Assembly (NCBI GenBank): GCA_029567505.1
Contig: JAKPXO010000070.1
Location: 1-53,211 of the forward strand
Length of the DNA stretch: 53,211 nucleotides
Direction: 5' to 3'
Source: Acidobacteriota bacterium
Lineage (GTDB): Bacteria > Acidobacteriota > Thermoanaerobaculia > UBA5066
The notes under the pieces are model-generated. The model did not search any database and was not told the origin of the DNA. It saw only the letters and a program-made list of their open reading frames with translations. Below, in pieces: positions 1 to 9,070 of the stretch. Made by a program: the position numbers and the translations under genes. Position 1 is the first letter of the stretch. Each line of letters opens with the position of its first letter.

Positions 1-1405
1 ATGCCGCGAGAGAGACGATGACCTTCTCCGTCCCGCCTCCCGCGTCCAGCGTCAGGGCTTCGGGCGAGAGAGCCGGCGTGAAGCCCGGCGCCGCGACGTT
101 CACGGTGAACGAGGTGAGGGCGCCGGCGCCGAACGGGCTGGCCACCCGGACGACGACGACCTTCTGCCCCGGCGTCGCGTCCGGCCGGGCCGCGACGGCG
201 AACGACACCGTCTGCGCCGGCGGCATGGCATCCACGGGAACGGAGAGCGGAGTGACGACAAGCTCGGCGGGCAGGAGCGGGAACGTCACCTCCGCGCTCC
301 CCTCGAATCCATCAGCGGGGGTGACCGTCACGGCGTTCTCCACGGCGGCACCGCCCGGACAGAGGTCGAGCGAGGACGACGCGAGCGAGAGGTCGAGGCG
401 CCCCGAGGCGGCCACGACGAGCTCGAACGAGGCCGTCCCGGCGCTCGCCGGGCTCGTGCCGACGGTCACGACGTAGCTCCCCGGAGGCGTCGCCGCGCTC
501 GTCGCGATGGAGAACGGCACGGCGACAGTCGGGATCTGGCTGATGAAGAACGAGACCGGCGAGGGGACCGGAGCCGCTCCCGGCGGGAGCCCCGAGAAGA
601 CGAGCTGCTGTGGTCCGGTCGGCACCGGAGGACCGAAGGCGACGGTCGCCGTCAGCTCCGCCGTCGTCTCGCCGGGGAGCACCGTCGTGGAGGTCGGCGA
701 GATCGAGATGGAGCTCCCGGGGGCGACCAGCAGCTGGAACGTGTCGGTCCCGGTGGCCACGGGCGTCGTGCCGACGGTGACCGTGTAGTTTCCGGGAGGC
801 GTGGCCGGGCTCGTGGCGATGCCGAACCCGACGACCGCGCCCGTTCCCGTCACGGTGAACGAGACGGGTGACGGGACCGGGCTCGCGCCCGCCGGGAGGC
901 CGGAGAACGTGAGCTGCTGCGGCCCCGTCGGCGTGAAGTCGGGGTACGAGACCGTCGCCGTGAGCCCGCTCACCGTATTGCCCGCCCCGACGAGAACGGA
1001 GTCCGGCGAGACGGAGAAGGGCAGGATCTCGTAGTTCATCAGGCCGAAGGCGCCGGTGGTGGAAGCGCTCGCCTCGAAGGGTCCCGGAAACGCGTCGGCC
1101 GCCGCGACGAGCTGGAACAGGACCGTCGTCGGCCCCCCCACGACGGGAGTGAACGTGATCGTCGACGGGCTGGTCGTCGCGCCCGAGATCCCGTCGCCTC
1201 CGTTGAAGGACAGGGTCTGCGCGCCGCCCGGCGGCGTCCCGAGGTACTCGATCGTCGCAGTGACGACCTGCGAGATCTCCCCGACGCGGACCTGGACAGG
1301 GTCCGGCGCGAAGGTGATCGTCCCCGACTGCCCCAGGAGAGGCCGCCCGAACAGGAGGGCAAGGATGCAGAGGAAGAACCCGCGGAGAGCCGCTCTCTGC
1401 GACAT
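1..1405 (-). CDS. Secreted protein with tandem Ig-like repeats (3' end outside window)
   Basis: The reading frame starts at ATG 1405, with another ATG at 1408, and runs off the left edge after about 468 codons, so the C-terminus is missing. AGGAG lies 5 bases before ATG 1405, which favours that start. The N-terminus is a signal peptide (basic MSQRAALRG, then a hydrophobic FFLCILALLF stretch, then LLGQS). After it come extracellular beta-sandwich-like repeats of about 95 residues. Two are clearly homologous: each has TGPQQL(T/V)FSGLP(A/P)GA, then PVPSPVSF, then TPPG(N/S)Y(T/V)VTVGT. A third, more divergent unit has a TPGQKVVVVRV segment. The composition is rich in Thr, Ser, Val and Pro with almost no Cys. 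It is probably a surface or secreted adhesin-like or choice-of-anchor protein; no catalytic motif is visible. It is divergent from the TRAP operon. Confidence 0.8.
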   Translation of the reverse strand, partial: MSQRAALRGFFLCILALLFGRPLLGQSGTITFAPDPVQVRVGEISQVVTATIEYLGTPPGGAQTLSFNGGDGISGATTSPSTITFTPVVGGPTTVLFQLVAAADAFPGPFEASASTTGAFGLMNYEILPFSVSPDSVLVGAGNTVSGLTATVSYPDFTPTGPQQLTFSGLPAGASPVPSPVSFTVTGTGAVVGFGIATSPATPPGNYTVTVGTTPVATGTDTFQLLVAPGSSISISPTSTTVLPGETTAELTATVAFGPPVPTGPQQLVFSGLPPGAAPVPSPVSFFISQIPTVAVPFSIATSAATPPGSYVVTVGTSPASAGTASFELVVAASGRLDLSLASSSLDLCPGGAAVENAVTVTPADGFEGSAEVTFPLLPAELVVTPLSVPVDAMPPAQTVSFAVAARPDATPGQKVVVVRVASPFGAGALTSFTVNVAAPGFTPALSPEALTLDAGGGTEKVIVSLAA

Positions 1406-1533
1406 CATCGCTCCTTTCGCCTCCGGCATCCTCGCGGATGCACCGGGCGTCTCGAATCCATGGGCCGGTGGGACTTACTCTAGCAGCAACGGAGTAGACG
1501 GGAACCCCTCCGCGCGGTTTATTCTCGTGACGG

Positions 1534-2463
1534 ATGGCACGCACCCGTCGCTGGGCCGGAGCCCTCTCGCCCTTCCTCGCCGCCTCGCTCCTCGCTTCGG
1601 GCTGCTCGGTCCGAAAGGTCGCCGTGAACTCCCTCGCGAACGCCCTCGCGGCCGGCGGCGACACCTACGCCACGGATGACGACCCCGAGCTCGTCGCGGC
1701 GGCGATTCCGTTCGGCCTCAAGACGATGGAGGCGCTCCTCGCCGAGACGCCGAAGCACGACGGACTCCTCCTCGCCGCGTCGAGCGGCTTCACGCAGTAC
1801 GCCTTCGCGTTCGTCCAGGCCGAGGCCGACTTCGTCGAGGAGAAGGACCTCGCCCGGGCGACGGCGCTCCGCGCCCGGGCCCGGAAGCTCTACGCCCGAG
1901 CGCTCCAGTACGGCCTCCGGGGCCTCGAGGCCCGCCACCCGGGCTTCGAGGCGGGCCTGCGCGACGAGGCGCGCCGCGGGGCGACGCTCGCCGCGGCGAC
2001 GAAGACCGACGTCCCCCTCCTCTACTGGACGGGCGCGGCCTGGGGCGCGGCGATCTCCCTCTCCAAGGAGGACGCCGAGCTGACGGCCGACCAGGGGCTC
2101 GCCGAAGCCCTCGAGCGTCGCGCCCTCGAGCTCGACGAGGCGTTCGGGAAGGGCTCGATCCACGACTTCTTCATCTCGTTCGAGGGGGGCCGTCCGGCGG
2201 CAGCCGGCGGCTCCGTCGAGCGCGCCCGCAGGCACCTCGAACGCGCCGTCGCGCTTTCCGACGGCAGACGCGCGGCCCCGTACGTCTCCTTCGCCGAGAC
2301 CGTCTCCGTCGGCGCCCAGAACCGGCCCGAGTTCGAGGAGCTCCTGCAGAAGGCCCTCGCGGTCGACCCGGACGCCGTCCCCGAGCTTCGGCTCGCCAAC
2401 ACTGTCGCGCGGCGCCGGGCCGCCTGGCTCCTCGCGCGCGCCGACGAGCTCTTCCTGGAGTAG
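1534..2463 (+). CDS. tatT: TRAP transporter accessory lipoprotein TatT
   Basis: 309 residues with a lipoprotein signal peptide; the lipobox LASGC places the lipidated Cys at residue 24. The rest is helical and TPR-like, with features of the TatT family (Treponema pallidum Tp0956 type): ALAAGGDTYATDDDPELVAAA near the N-terminus, LYARALQYGLRGLE, and LLYWTGAAWGAAI in the middle. TatT proteins trimerise and dock the substrate-binding protein in tetratricopeptide-repeat-associated TRAP (TPAT) systems. Context supports this strongly: 6 bases separate it from a DctP-type binding protein, followed by a fused permease. The name rests on family knowledge plus gene order. The substrate cannot be read from sequence; hydrophobic ligands have been suggested for the Treponema system. 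Confidence 0.87.
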   Translation: MARTRRWAGALSPFLAASLLASGCSVRKVAVNSLANALAAGGDTYATDDDPELVAAAIPFGLKTMEALLAETPKHDGLLLAASSGFTQYAFAFVQAEADFVEEKDLARATALRARARKLYARALQYGLRGLEARHPGFEAGLRDEARRGATLAAATKTDVPLLYWTGAAWGAAISLSKEDAELTADQGLAEALERRALELDEAFGKGSIHDFFISFEGGRPAAAGGSVERARRHLERAVALSDGRRAAPYVSFAETVSVGAQNRPEFEELLQKALAVDPDAVPELRLANTVARRRAAWLLARADELFLE

Positions 2464-2469
2464 AACGAA

Positions 2470-3510
2470 ATGACAGCTCGCAGCCCTCAGGCCGCCCGAC
2501 GGCGGCTCCTCCTCCCCGCGCTCGCCCTTTTCCTCGCGGTCGCCTCCCCGGCCCGCGCGCAGGTCGTCGTGAAGATGGCGACGCTCGCCCCCGACGGCTC
2601 GAGCTACCACCTCATCCTCAAGGAGATGGCCGAGAAGTGGAAGACGGCGACGCAGGGGCGCGTCACCGTCCGCCTCTACCCCGGGAGCGTCGCGGGCGAC
2701 GACGCGGACGTCGTCCGGAAGATGCGCCTCGGGAGCCTGAACGCCGGCCTCCTGACGAGCTCCGGCGTCTCCGCGATCGACCCGTCCGTCATGGCGCTCC
2801 AGGTGCCGATGCTCTACGCCTCGTACGACGAGGTCGACCACGTCCTCGCCGTCTACGGCCCGAAGCTCGAGGCGTCGATCGCCGCGAAAGGGTTCGTCGT
2901 CCTGAACTGGGCCGACGCCGGCTGGGTCCGCTTCTTCACGAAGACGCCCGTGAGGACGCCCTCCGACCTCAAGCCGCTCAAGCTCTTCGCCTGGGGGAAC
3001 GACACCGACGCCCTCGAGATCTGGAAAGGGGCCGGCTTCAACCCGGTGCCGCTCCCGTCGACGGAGATCTCGACGGCGCTCCAGACGGGCCTCGTCTCGG
3101 CGCTCCCGACGACGCCGACGGCGGCCGTCCTCCTCCAGTGGTACCAGCATGCAAAGAACCTGACCGACGTGAAGTGGGCCCTCCTCCTCGGGGCGACCGT
3201 CGTCAGCAAGGCGACGTGGGACAAGATCTCGCCGGAGGACCAGAGGGCGCTTCGGGCCGCCGCGGCGGAGGCGGGCGCGCGCCTCCGGTCCGAGAGCCGC
3301 GCGGCCGAGGCACGCGACGTCGCGGCGATGCAGAAGCGCGGGCTCAACGTGATCGCGATCGACGCGAAGACGGAGGCGCTCTGGCGGGCGGCCGCCGAGG
3401 CGGCCTATCCGAAGGTCCGCGGCAAGATCGTCCCCGAGGCCGCCTTCGACGAGGCACGGAAGATCCTGGCCGACTTCCGGGCGAAGAAGGCCGCGGCGCC
3501 GAAGAAGTGA
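2470..3510 (+). CDS. dctP: TRAP transporter solute-binding protein DctP/TatP
   Basis: 346 residues. A Sec signal peptide (Arg-rich start, hydrophobic LLLPALALFLAVASP) ends near ARAQ at residues 28-31. The mature protein begins VVVKMATLAPDGSSYH, typical of the DctP family, followed by WKTATQGRVTVRLYPGSVAG, which forms the first lobe. A PLPSTEISTALQTGLV segment corresponds to the conserved domain with the ligand-contacting loops. The C-terminus is Lys/Ala-rich. It is a periplasmic binding protein that delivers substrate to the membrane component encoded next; the stop codon overlaps the following GTG start. The substrate, presumably a carboxylate or hydrophobic organic acid, is unknown. Confidence 0.93.
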   Translation: MTARSPQAARRRLLLPALALFLAVASPARAQVVVKMATLAPDGSSYHLILKEMAEKWKTATQGRVTVRLYPGSVAGDDADVVRKMRLGSLNAGLLTSSGVSAIDPSVMALQVPMLYASYDEVDHVLAVYGPKLEASIAAKGFVVLNWADAGWVRFFTKTPVRTPSDLKPLKLFAWGNDTDALEIWKGAGFNPVPLPSTEISTALQTGLVSALPTTPTAAVLLQWYQHAKNLTDVKWALLLGATVVSKATWDKISPEDQRALRAAAAEAGARLRSESRAAEARDVAAMQKRGLNVIAIDAKTEALWRAAAEAAYPKVRGKIVPEAAFDEARKILADFRAKKAAAPKK

Positions 3511-5324
3511 GAGCCGGCGCGCTCCTCGGGAAGGCGGAGCAGTCGCTCCTCGTCGCGGCGCTCGCGGTCGCGACCGTCCTCCCGCTGATCGACGCGTTCG
3601 GCCGGCCGCTCGGGGGGTTCCACGTCCCCGGCTCCGGGTCGATCCTCCAGCTCGTCACGCTCTGGATCGCCTTCGTCGGAGGTCTCCTCGCGACGCGCGA
3701 GGGGACCCACCTGACCCTCTCGACCGCCGAGCTCCTCGGGAGCGGCCGGGCCCGGCGGCTGGCCCGGCTCTTCGCGTTCTCCGTCGCGGCCGCCGTCTGC
3801 GCCGTCCTCTCCTGGGCGAGCGTCGGCCTCGTGAAGGCCGACCGCGAGCAGGCGAAGGTCCTCTCCTTCGGCCTCCCGGAGTGGATCGCCGAGCTCGTCA
3901 TGCCGGCGGCCCTCCTCCTGATGGCGATCCGCTTCGCCTGGAAGGCCTCGGACGGGGCCAGGGGCCGGTTCGCCGCCCTCGCGGCGCTCGCCTCGCCCTG
4001 GCTCCTCTCCCTCGTGCCGGAGGCGAGCGCGCCGAAGCTCGTCCTTCCGCTCGCCGCGGTCATCCTCCTCGCGGCGCTCCTCGGAGCCCCCGTCTTCGTC
4101 GCAATGGGAGGGCTCGCCTGCCTCCTCTTCTGGAAGGACGCCGTCCCCGTCGCGGCCGTATCGGCAGAGGTCTACCGCCTCGTCGCCTCGCCAACGCTCC
4201 CGGCGATCCCGCTCCTGACGGCCGCGGGCTACATCCTGGCGGAAGGAGGCGCCTCCGCGCGCCTCGTCCGCTTCTTCCGCGCGCTCTTCGGCTGGATGCC
4301 GGGCGGCATCGCCGTCATGGTCGCGGCGGTCTGCGCCCTCTTCACGACGTTCACCGGCGGCTCGGGTGTCACGATCATCGCGCTCGGCGGCCTCGTCTAC
4401 CCGATCCTCCGCGACGACGGCTACCCGGAGGGCTTCTCCCTCGGCCTCGTGACGGCCGCCGGGAGCCTCGGCCTCCTCTTCCCGCCGTCGCTGCCGGTCA
4501 TCCTCTACAGCGTCGTCGCCTCGGTCCCGGCCGACTCGCTCTACCTCGCCGGGCTCGTTCCCGGATTCCTCCTCGTCGTCCTGACGGCGGCCTGGGGTAT
4601 CCGGCAGGGGCTGAAGCTGGACGCCGAGGGCCGGTCGCGGCCGCGCTTCGCGCTCCGCGAGCTGGGCGCCTCGTTCTGGGAAGCGAAGTGGGAGCTCGCG
4701 CTGCCCGTCCTCGTCGTCGTCCTCTTCGCGAGCGGCTTCGCCTCGATGGTCGAGGCCTCCGCCGCCGCCTGCGCCTACGCCGCGATCGTCGAGTGCTTCG
4801 TCACGCGCGACATCCACCCGTTCCGGCAGCTCCCCGGCGTCCTCGTGAAGGCCGGGGCGCTCATGGGCGCCGTCCTGATCCTCCTGTCGATCGCCATGGG
4901 GCTGACGAGCTGGCTCGTCGACGCGATGATCCCCGCAGCGCTCCTCGAGTACGTGAAGGCGCACGTCTCCTCGCCGCTCGTCTTCCTCCTCGTCCTGAAC
5001 GGGATCCTGCTCGTCCTGGGGAGCGTCCTCGAGATCTACTCGGCGATCGTCATCCTCGCGCCGCTCGTCGCTCCGATGGGCGCCGCGTTCGGGATCGACC
5101 CGATCCACCTCGGCGTCATCTTCCTCGCGAACCTCGAGCTCGGCTTCCTCTTCCCCCCCGTCGGCCTGAACCTCTTCCTCTCCTCCTCGCGTTTCGGCAT
5201 CCCGCTCCCGAAGCTCTACCGCCACGCGGTCCCCTACCTCCTGATCCTCGGAGCGGGCGTCCTCCTCATCACCTACGTCCCGGCGATGTCGACCGGCATC
5301 CTGACTCTCCTCGGGAAACGGTAG
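3507..5324 (+). CDS. dctQM: TRAP transporter fused small/large permease (DctQM)
   Basis: 605 residues starting at GTG 3507, whose first bases overlap the TGA of dctP (GTGA), so the two are translationally coupled. The frame is open further upstream, but that part is merely opposite-phase dctP sequence. Residues 1-150 form four hydrophobic helices like DctQ. From about residue 190 a large hydrophobic DctM-like domain follows, with LGAPVFVAMGGLACLLFWKD, GGSGVTIIALGGLVYP and GLLFPPSLPVILYSVVA, ending at LELGFLFPPVGLNLFLSSS, a typical DctM C-terminal motif. Fusion of both membrane subunits in one chain is common, including the Treponema TatQM type. Transport is expected to be driven by an ion gradient. 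This completes a TatT-P-QM operon. Confidence 0.92.
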   Translation: MRAGALLGKAEQSLLVAALAVATVLPLIDAFGRPLGGFHVPGSGSILQLVTLWIAFVGGLLATREGTHLTLSTAELLGSGRARRLARLFAFSVAAAVCAVLSWASVGLVKADREQAKVLSFGLPEWIAELVMPAALLLMAIRFAWKASDGARGRFAALAALASPWLLSLVPEASAPKLVLPLAAVILLAALLGAPVFVAMGGLACLLFWKDAVPVAAVSAEVYRLVASPTLPAIPLLTAAGYILAEGGASARLVRFFRALFGWMPGGIAVMVAAVCALFTTFTGGSGVTIIALGGLVYPILRDDGYPEGFSLGLVTAAGSLGLLFPPSLPVILYSVVASVPADSLYLAGLVPGFLLVVLTAAWGIRQGLKLDAEGRSRPRFALRELGASFWEAKWELALPVLVVVLFASGFASMVEASAAACAYAAIVECFVTRDIHPFRQLPGVLVKAGALMGAVLILLSIAMGLTSWLVDAMIPAALLEYVKAHVSSPLVFLLVLNGILLVLGSVLEIYSAIVILAPLVAPMGAAFGIDPIHLGVIFLANLELGFLFPPVGLNLFLSSSRFGIPLPKLYRHAVPYLLILGAGVLLITYVPAMSTGILTLLGKR

Positions 5325-5332
5325 AGACGAGA

Positions 5333-5397
5333 CGGCCCGCGCGGAGGGCGCGGGCCGACCGGGGGCTCCGGTGCGCGGGCCGCGCCGCGGGCGCGGC
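5333..5397. terminator. Two strong hairpins between convergent genes
   Basis: The 81 bases between the convergent permease and M48 protease genes hold two perfect stems. Arms 5333-5342 and 5348-5357 pair over 10 bp with a 5-base loop. Arms 5379-5386 and 5390-5397 pair over 8 bp around a 3-base loop. Neither is followed by a T-run on either strand, so Rho-independent action is inferred from placement and stem strength only. Confidence 0.5.
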
Positions 5398-5405
5398 GCC
5401 GCTCC

Positions 5406-6764
5406 TCAGCGCGGGTAGGGCTGCTGAGGCTGCTGCTGGGGGTAAGGCTGCTGCTGCGGCGTCTGCGAGATGACTCCCCACTCCAGGAGCCGCCTCTTCG
5501 CGTAGTCGGCCTGCTCTCCGGTCGCGCCGCTCTGGAGGATGAGCTTGTATTTCTCGGCCGCCTGGCCCCGGTCGCCGAGCGCCTCGAGGCTCCGGCCGAG
5601 GTAGTAGGTCGTCACGAGCTGGGCGCCGACGGACTTCTCCGCCGTCTCGAGCTCGGAGATCGCGTCGCGCCAGTCGGAGAGCCGGTAGGCCGAGAGCCCC
5701 CCCGCGAGCCGGCCGTGGAAGAGCGCCGGGTCGCGGCGGGCCGCCTCGCGCGCGGACTCCCGGGCGGACCGAAGCTCGTTCGCCTCGACGAGGGCGATCG
5801 CCTTCAGCGCGGGAAGGATCGCCTGCCGCGGCGCGAGGCGCGCCGCCTCGTCGAACTTCGCCGCCGCCGCGCGGGCGTCCTTCTTCGCGAGGAGCTTCTC
5901 CCCTTCGTCCATCAGCTTGAAGGCGGGGGCCTCCGACTTGAGGGCGCGGGTCGAGGCCCCGAAAGTCTCGGTGCGAACCGGCCGGCCGAGCTGCTCCGGG
6001 TACTTCTCCGCGGAGCGCCGGCGGGCCGTCTCGATCCGCTCCGAGGTCAGCGGGTGGCTCTGGAACATCGCCTCGAGCTTCGACGGCTCCGTGTCGTGCC
6101 CGGCCTTCAGGATCTCCATCGACTCGACGAAGCCCTTCGGGTTGTAGCCGGCGCGCGCCATGTACTCCATCCCGAGCTCGTCGCTCTGGCGCTCGTGATC
6201 CCGGGAGTACCGGAGGAGGACGAGCTGCCCGCCGATGCCGGCGGCCGCCATGATGAGCGGCGCGCCGCGGACCTCCTCCGCCTCGAGAATCATCCCGCCG
6301 ATCCCGAGGAGGCCGCCGATGAGCATCTGTTTCGTGTACTGCTGGGCGCCGTGCCGCGCGGTGACGTGCCCGATCTCGTGCCCGACGACGCCCGCGAGCT
6401 GGTCCTCGGTCGTCATCCGGGAGAGGAGGCCGCGCGTGATGCAGATCTTCCCGCCCGGCAGGGCGAACGCGTTGTCGTAGTTCGCGTTGACGACGGTGAA
6501 CTCGTAGTCGAGAGCGGGCCGGTGGGAGACCTTCGCGAGGCCCTGCCCGACGCCGTCGAGGAACTTCTGGAGGCCCGGGTCGTTGACCGGCCCGTACGAC
6601 TCCTGGATCAGCGGGCCGTACGCCTGGGCGCCGAGGGCCTTCTCCTCCTCCTCGCCCAGGAGCGAGAGCTGCGACTTCCCGGTGACGGGATTCGTGACGC
6701 AGGCCACCCCGAAGGCGGCCGCGACGAATACGGCGGCGATGCGGCGCGCGAGGACGTTCTTCAT
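5406..6764 (-). CDS. M48 family periplasmic zinc metalloprotease, lipoprotein, TPR C-terminus (BepA-like)
   Basis: 452 residues from ATG 6764. The frame extends upstream to 6848 without a signal peptide, whereas MKNVLARRIAAVFVAAAF followed by GVACVTNP gives a good lipoprotein signal. No strong ribosome binding site is visible. TGKSQLSLLGEEEEKALG is typical of outer-membrane M48 proteases. The zinc motif HEIGH has H129, E130 and H133, and ERQSDELGMEYMARAGYNP supplies the third ligand region (Glu). Residues from about 300 form helical TPR-like repeats. The tail is a low-complexity Pro/Gln/Tyr stretch of about 20 residues. BepA/LoiP-like proteins degrade misassembled outer-membrane proteins; that role is inferred. 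It is separated from pta by a hairpin and is probably a single-gene unit. Confidence 0.92.
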   Translation of the reverse strand: MKNVLARRIAAVFVAAAFGVACVTNPVTGKSQLSLLGEEEEKALGAQAYGPLIQESYGPVNDPGLQKFLDGVGQGLAKVSHRPALDYEFTVVNANYDNAFALPGGKICITRGLLSRMTTEDQLAGVVGHEIGHVTARHGAQQYTKQMLIGGLLGIGGMILEAEEVRGAPLIMAAAGIGGQLVLLRYSRDHERQSDELGMEYMARAGYNPKGFVESMEILKAGHDTEPSKLEAMFQSHPLTSERIETARRRSAEKYPEQLGRPVRTETFGASTRALKSEAPAFKLMDEGEKLLAKKDARAAAAKFDEAARLAPRQAILPALKAIALVEANELRSARESAREAARRDPALFHGRLAGGLSAYRLSDWRDAISELETAEKSVGAQLVTTYYLGRSLEALGDRGQAAEKYKLILQSGATGEQADYAKRRLLEWGVISQTPQQQPYPQQQPQQPYPR

Positions 6765-6833
6765 GTCCGGATCTTGCCCCTTCCCGGGCGAATCGTGAAG
6801 GGGCGGGGCAGCCCGGCGCGTCCCGAGGGGATA

Positions 6834-6872
6834 CGGAGGGCCGCGCACGCTCGCGGCGCGCGCGGCCCTCCG
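6834..6872 (-). terminator. Hairpin downstream of pta
   Basis: A 13-bp perfect stem (arms 6834-6846 and 6860-6872) with a 13-base loop lies 11 bases past the pta stop and before the M48 gene on the same strand. It lacks a long T-run. It probably ends or processes the acetate-pathway transcript. Confidence 0.5.
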
Positions 6873-6882
6873 GGAGGACCGG

Positions 6883-9048
6883 TCAGCCCCGGGTCGTGCG
6901 GGCGCGGGCGGCCTGCTGCGCCTGGATCGCGGTGAGGTTGATCGTGAAGACGATGTCCTCGACGAGGCAGCCGCGAGAGAGGTCGTTCACCGGCTTGGCG
7001 AGGCCCTGGAGCATCGGCCCGATCGAGACGACGTTGGCCGAGCGCTGGACCGCCTTGTAGGTGACGTTGCCCGTGTTCAGGTCGGGGAAGATGAGGACCG
7101 TCGCCTTGCCGGCGACGTCGGACTTCGGCGCCTTCAGCCGCGCCACGTCGGGCATGACGGCGGCGTCGTACTGGAGCGGCCCGTCGAGGGCGAGGTCGGG
7201 CCGGAGCTCCTTCGCGATCCGGGTCGCCTCCTTCACCTTCTCGACGTCCTCACCCGTTCCGCTCGTGCCGGTCGAGTAGGAGAGCATCGCGACCCGCGCC
7301 GGGACGCCGAACGCGATCGCCGAGTCGGCGCTCTGGATCGCGATGTCGGCCAGCTCGGCCGCCGTCGGGTTCGGGTTCACGGCGCAGTCGCCGAAGACGA
7401 GGACCTGGTCCGGCAGGCACATGAAGAAGATGCTCGACACGAGGTTGCAGCCCGGGACCGTCTTGATGATCTGCAGGGCCGGCCGGATCGTGTGCGCCGT
7501 CGTGTGGACGGCGCCCGAGACGAGGCCGTCGGCCTCGTCGAGCGCCATCATCATCGTCCCGACCATGATCGCGTCCTGGAGCTCCAGCTCGGCGCGCTCC
7601 GGGGTCATCCCCTTCGACTTGCGCCGCTCGACGAGCGGCGCGATGTAGCGGTGGGCGACGGAAGCGGGGTTCACGATCTCGACGGAGTCGGGAAGCGTCA
7701 GCCCCTGCCGCCCGGCAACGTCGCGTACCTCGTCGGGATTGCCGAGGAGGACGCACTTCGCGATGCCGCGGGAGGCGACGATGGAGGCGGCCGCGACGGT
7801 GCGCGGCTCGGCCCCCTCGGGGAGGACGATCCGCTTCACGTCGGCCTTCGCCGTCTCCACGAGGCGGTGGCGGAAGGCGGGGGGCGAGAGGCGCGGGACG
7901 CGCGCCGGCTTCGCGAAGGCGCGCGCCCAGGCGAGGTCGACGTGGTCGGCCACGAAGCTCATCGTCCGCTCGACGCGGTCCGCGTCGTCGATCGGGATCG
8001 TCGGGTTCATCGAGGCGACCTGCGCCGCCGCCCGGTAGCTCGAGGCCTTCACCTGCAGGAGAGGCAGGCCCGCGTCGAAGACCTTCCGGCAGAGGTCGAG
8101 GACGCCGCGGTCGGGGCCGAGCCCGCCCGTGAGGACGACGCCGGCGAGCGGCGTCCCGCTCTGGACCGTCATCGCCGAGGCGAGGAGTATGTCGCTCCGG
8201 TCGCCCGGTGTCAGGACGAGCGTCCCGGGCTTCATCGCCTTCATCGCGTTCGGGACCGTCATCGCGCAGATCGCGACGTCCCGCACGCGGCGGGTCGCCG
8301 CCTCTCCGGTGTAGAGGAACTGGGCACGGAGGGCGTCGCCGATGTCCTTCACACGGGGGGACATCAGGTCGGAGTTGCACGGGACGATCGCGATCGGGCG
8401 GATCCCTTCCGCCTCGAGCGCCGCATGGTGGTCCTTCATGCACGTCTCCGAGAGGCCCGCCGGCGCGCACGCGCCGCAGCCGCCGGCGCTCGGGCCGAAG
8501 GAGTCGACCTCCGGCTCGGCCGGCATCCCCCGGCGGTCGCAGACGCGGTTGAGGATGCAGCCGACGCCCCGTCCCTCCGAGAACGCCCCGTAGCCGCGCG
8601 CCGCGATGGCGACCGTCTCCGCGACCTCGGCGGCCGTCTGGTCGGACGGGGCCGCGACGAGGACGAGCTCCGCGTCGAGGGCCTTGAGCATGAGCGCGTT
8701 CACGCGCGCCGAGTGGACCATCCCCATCTCGGGGTGCATCCCCTGGACGATGAGGACGTCGACGTCCTCGCCCGCCTCGTTGGCGATGGCGACGACGCGC
8801 TCCATGAGAGTCTGGTCGTCGCCGTCGGCGAGGAGACCTTCCGCCTCGGCGCGGGGGACCGCCGGCGGGATCGCGAAGTGCGCGCCGAGCGAGAGGAGCG
8901 GGATGGTGTGGTCGGGCTCGCGGTTCGCGACGGGCTTGGCGAAGGCGACGCGGATCCCCTCGCGGTCGAGGGCGCGGACGATGCCGAGGCAGGCGGTCGT
9001 CAGGCCGACGCCGCGGCCGGCGGGGGCGACGAGGACGGTGGTGCGCAT
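6883..9048 (-). CDS. pta: Phosphate acetyltransferase
   Basis: 721 residues, the length of the long three-domain Pta (E. coli about 714). The N-terminal part is the BioD-like P-loop domain (VLVAPAGRGVGLTTACLG), the middle is a DRTGG domain (around AGVVLTGGLGPDRGVLDL), and the C-terminal 330 residues are the catalytic PTA domain with RIVLPEGAEPRT, GTMMMALDEADGLVSGAVHT, SYSTGTSGTGEDVEKV and LIFPDLNTGNVTYKAVQR. It interconverts acetyl-CoA plus phosphate and acetyl phosphate plus CoA in the cytoplasm. The next upstream gene on the same strand is ackA, 22 bases away, so the two form an ackA-pta operon for acetate overflow or substrate-level ATP formation. Acetyl phosphate could also feed the receivers encoded elsewhere in the window; that is speculation. 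Confidence 0.97.
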   Translation of the reverse strand: MRTTVLVAPAGRGVGLTTACLGIVRALDREGIRVAFAKPVANREPDHTIPLLSLGAHFAIPPAVPRAEAEGLLADGDDQTLMERVVAIANEAGEDVDVLIVQGMHPEMGMVHSARVNALMLKALDAELVLVAAPSDQTAAEVAETVAIAARGYGAFSEGRGVGCILNRVCDRRGMPAEPEVDSFGPSAGGCGACAPAGLSETCMKDHHAALEAEGIRPIAIVPCNSDLMSPRVKDIGDALRAQFLYTGEAATRRVRDVAICAMTVPNAMKAMKPGTLVLTPGDRSDILLASAMTVQSGTPLAGVVLTGGLGPDRGVLDLCRKVFDAGLPLLQVKASSYRAAAQVASMNPTIPIDDADRVERTMSFVADHVDLAWARAFAKPARVPRLSPPAFRHRLVETAKADVKRIVLPEGAEPRTVAAASIVASRGIAKCVLLGNPDEVRDVAGRQGLTLPDSVEIVNPASVAHRYIAPLVERRKSKGMTPERAELELQDAIMVGTMMMALDEADGLVSGAVHTTAHTIRPALQIIKTVPGCNLVSSIFFMCLPDQVLVFGDCAVNPNPTAAELADIAIQSADSAIAFGVPARVAMLSYSTGTSGTGEDVEKVKEATRIAKELRPDLALDGPLQYDAAVMPDVARLKAPKSDVAGKATVLIFPDLNTGNVTYKAVQRSANVVSIGPMLQGLAKPVNDLSRGCLVEDIVFTINLTAIQAQQAARARTTRG

Positions 9049-9070
9049 CTGGGCTTCCCTTCCTTCCGTC

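Noticed and set aside
312-1664. A 450-codon minus-strand frame overlapping the Ig-like repeat protein and the TatT start
   Set aside because: Its composition is Arg/Gly/Asp-rich, it has no signal peptide, and it is out of phase with the frame that yields the repeat domains and signal peptide.
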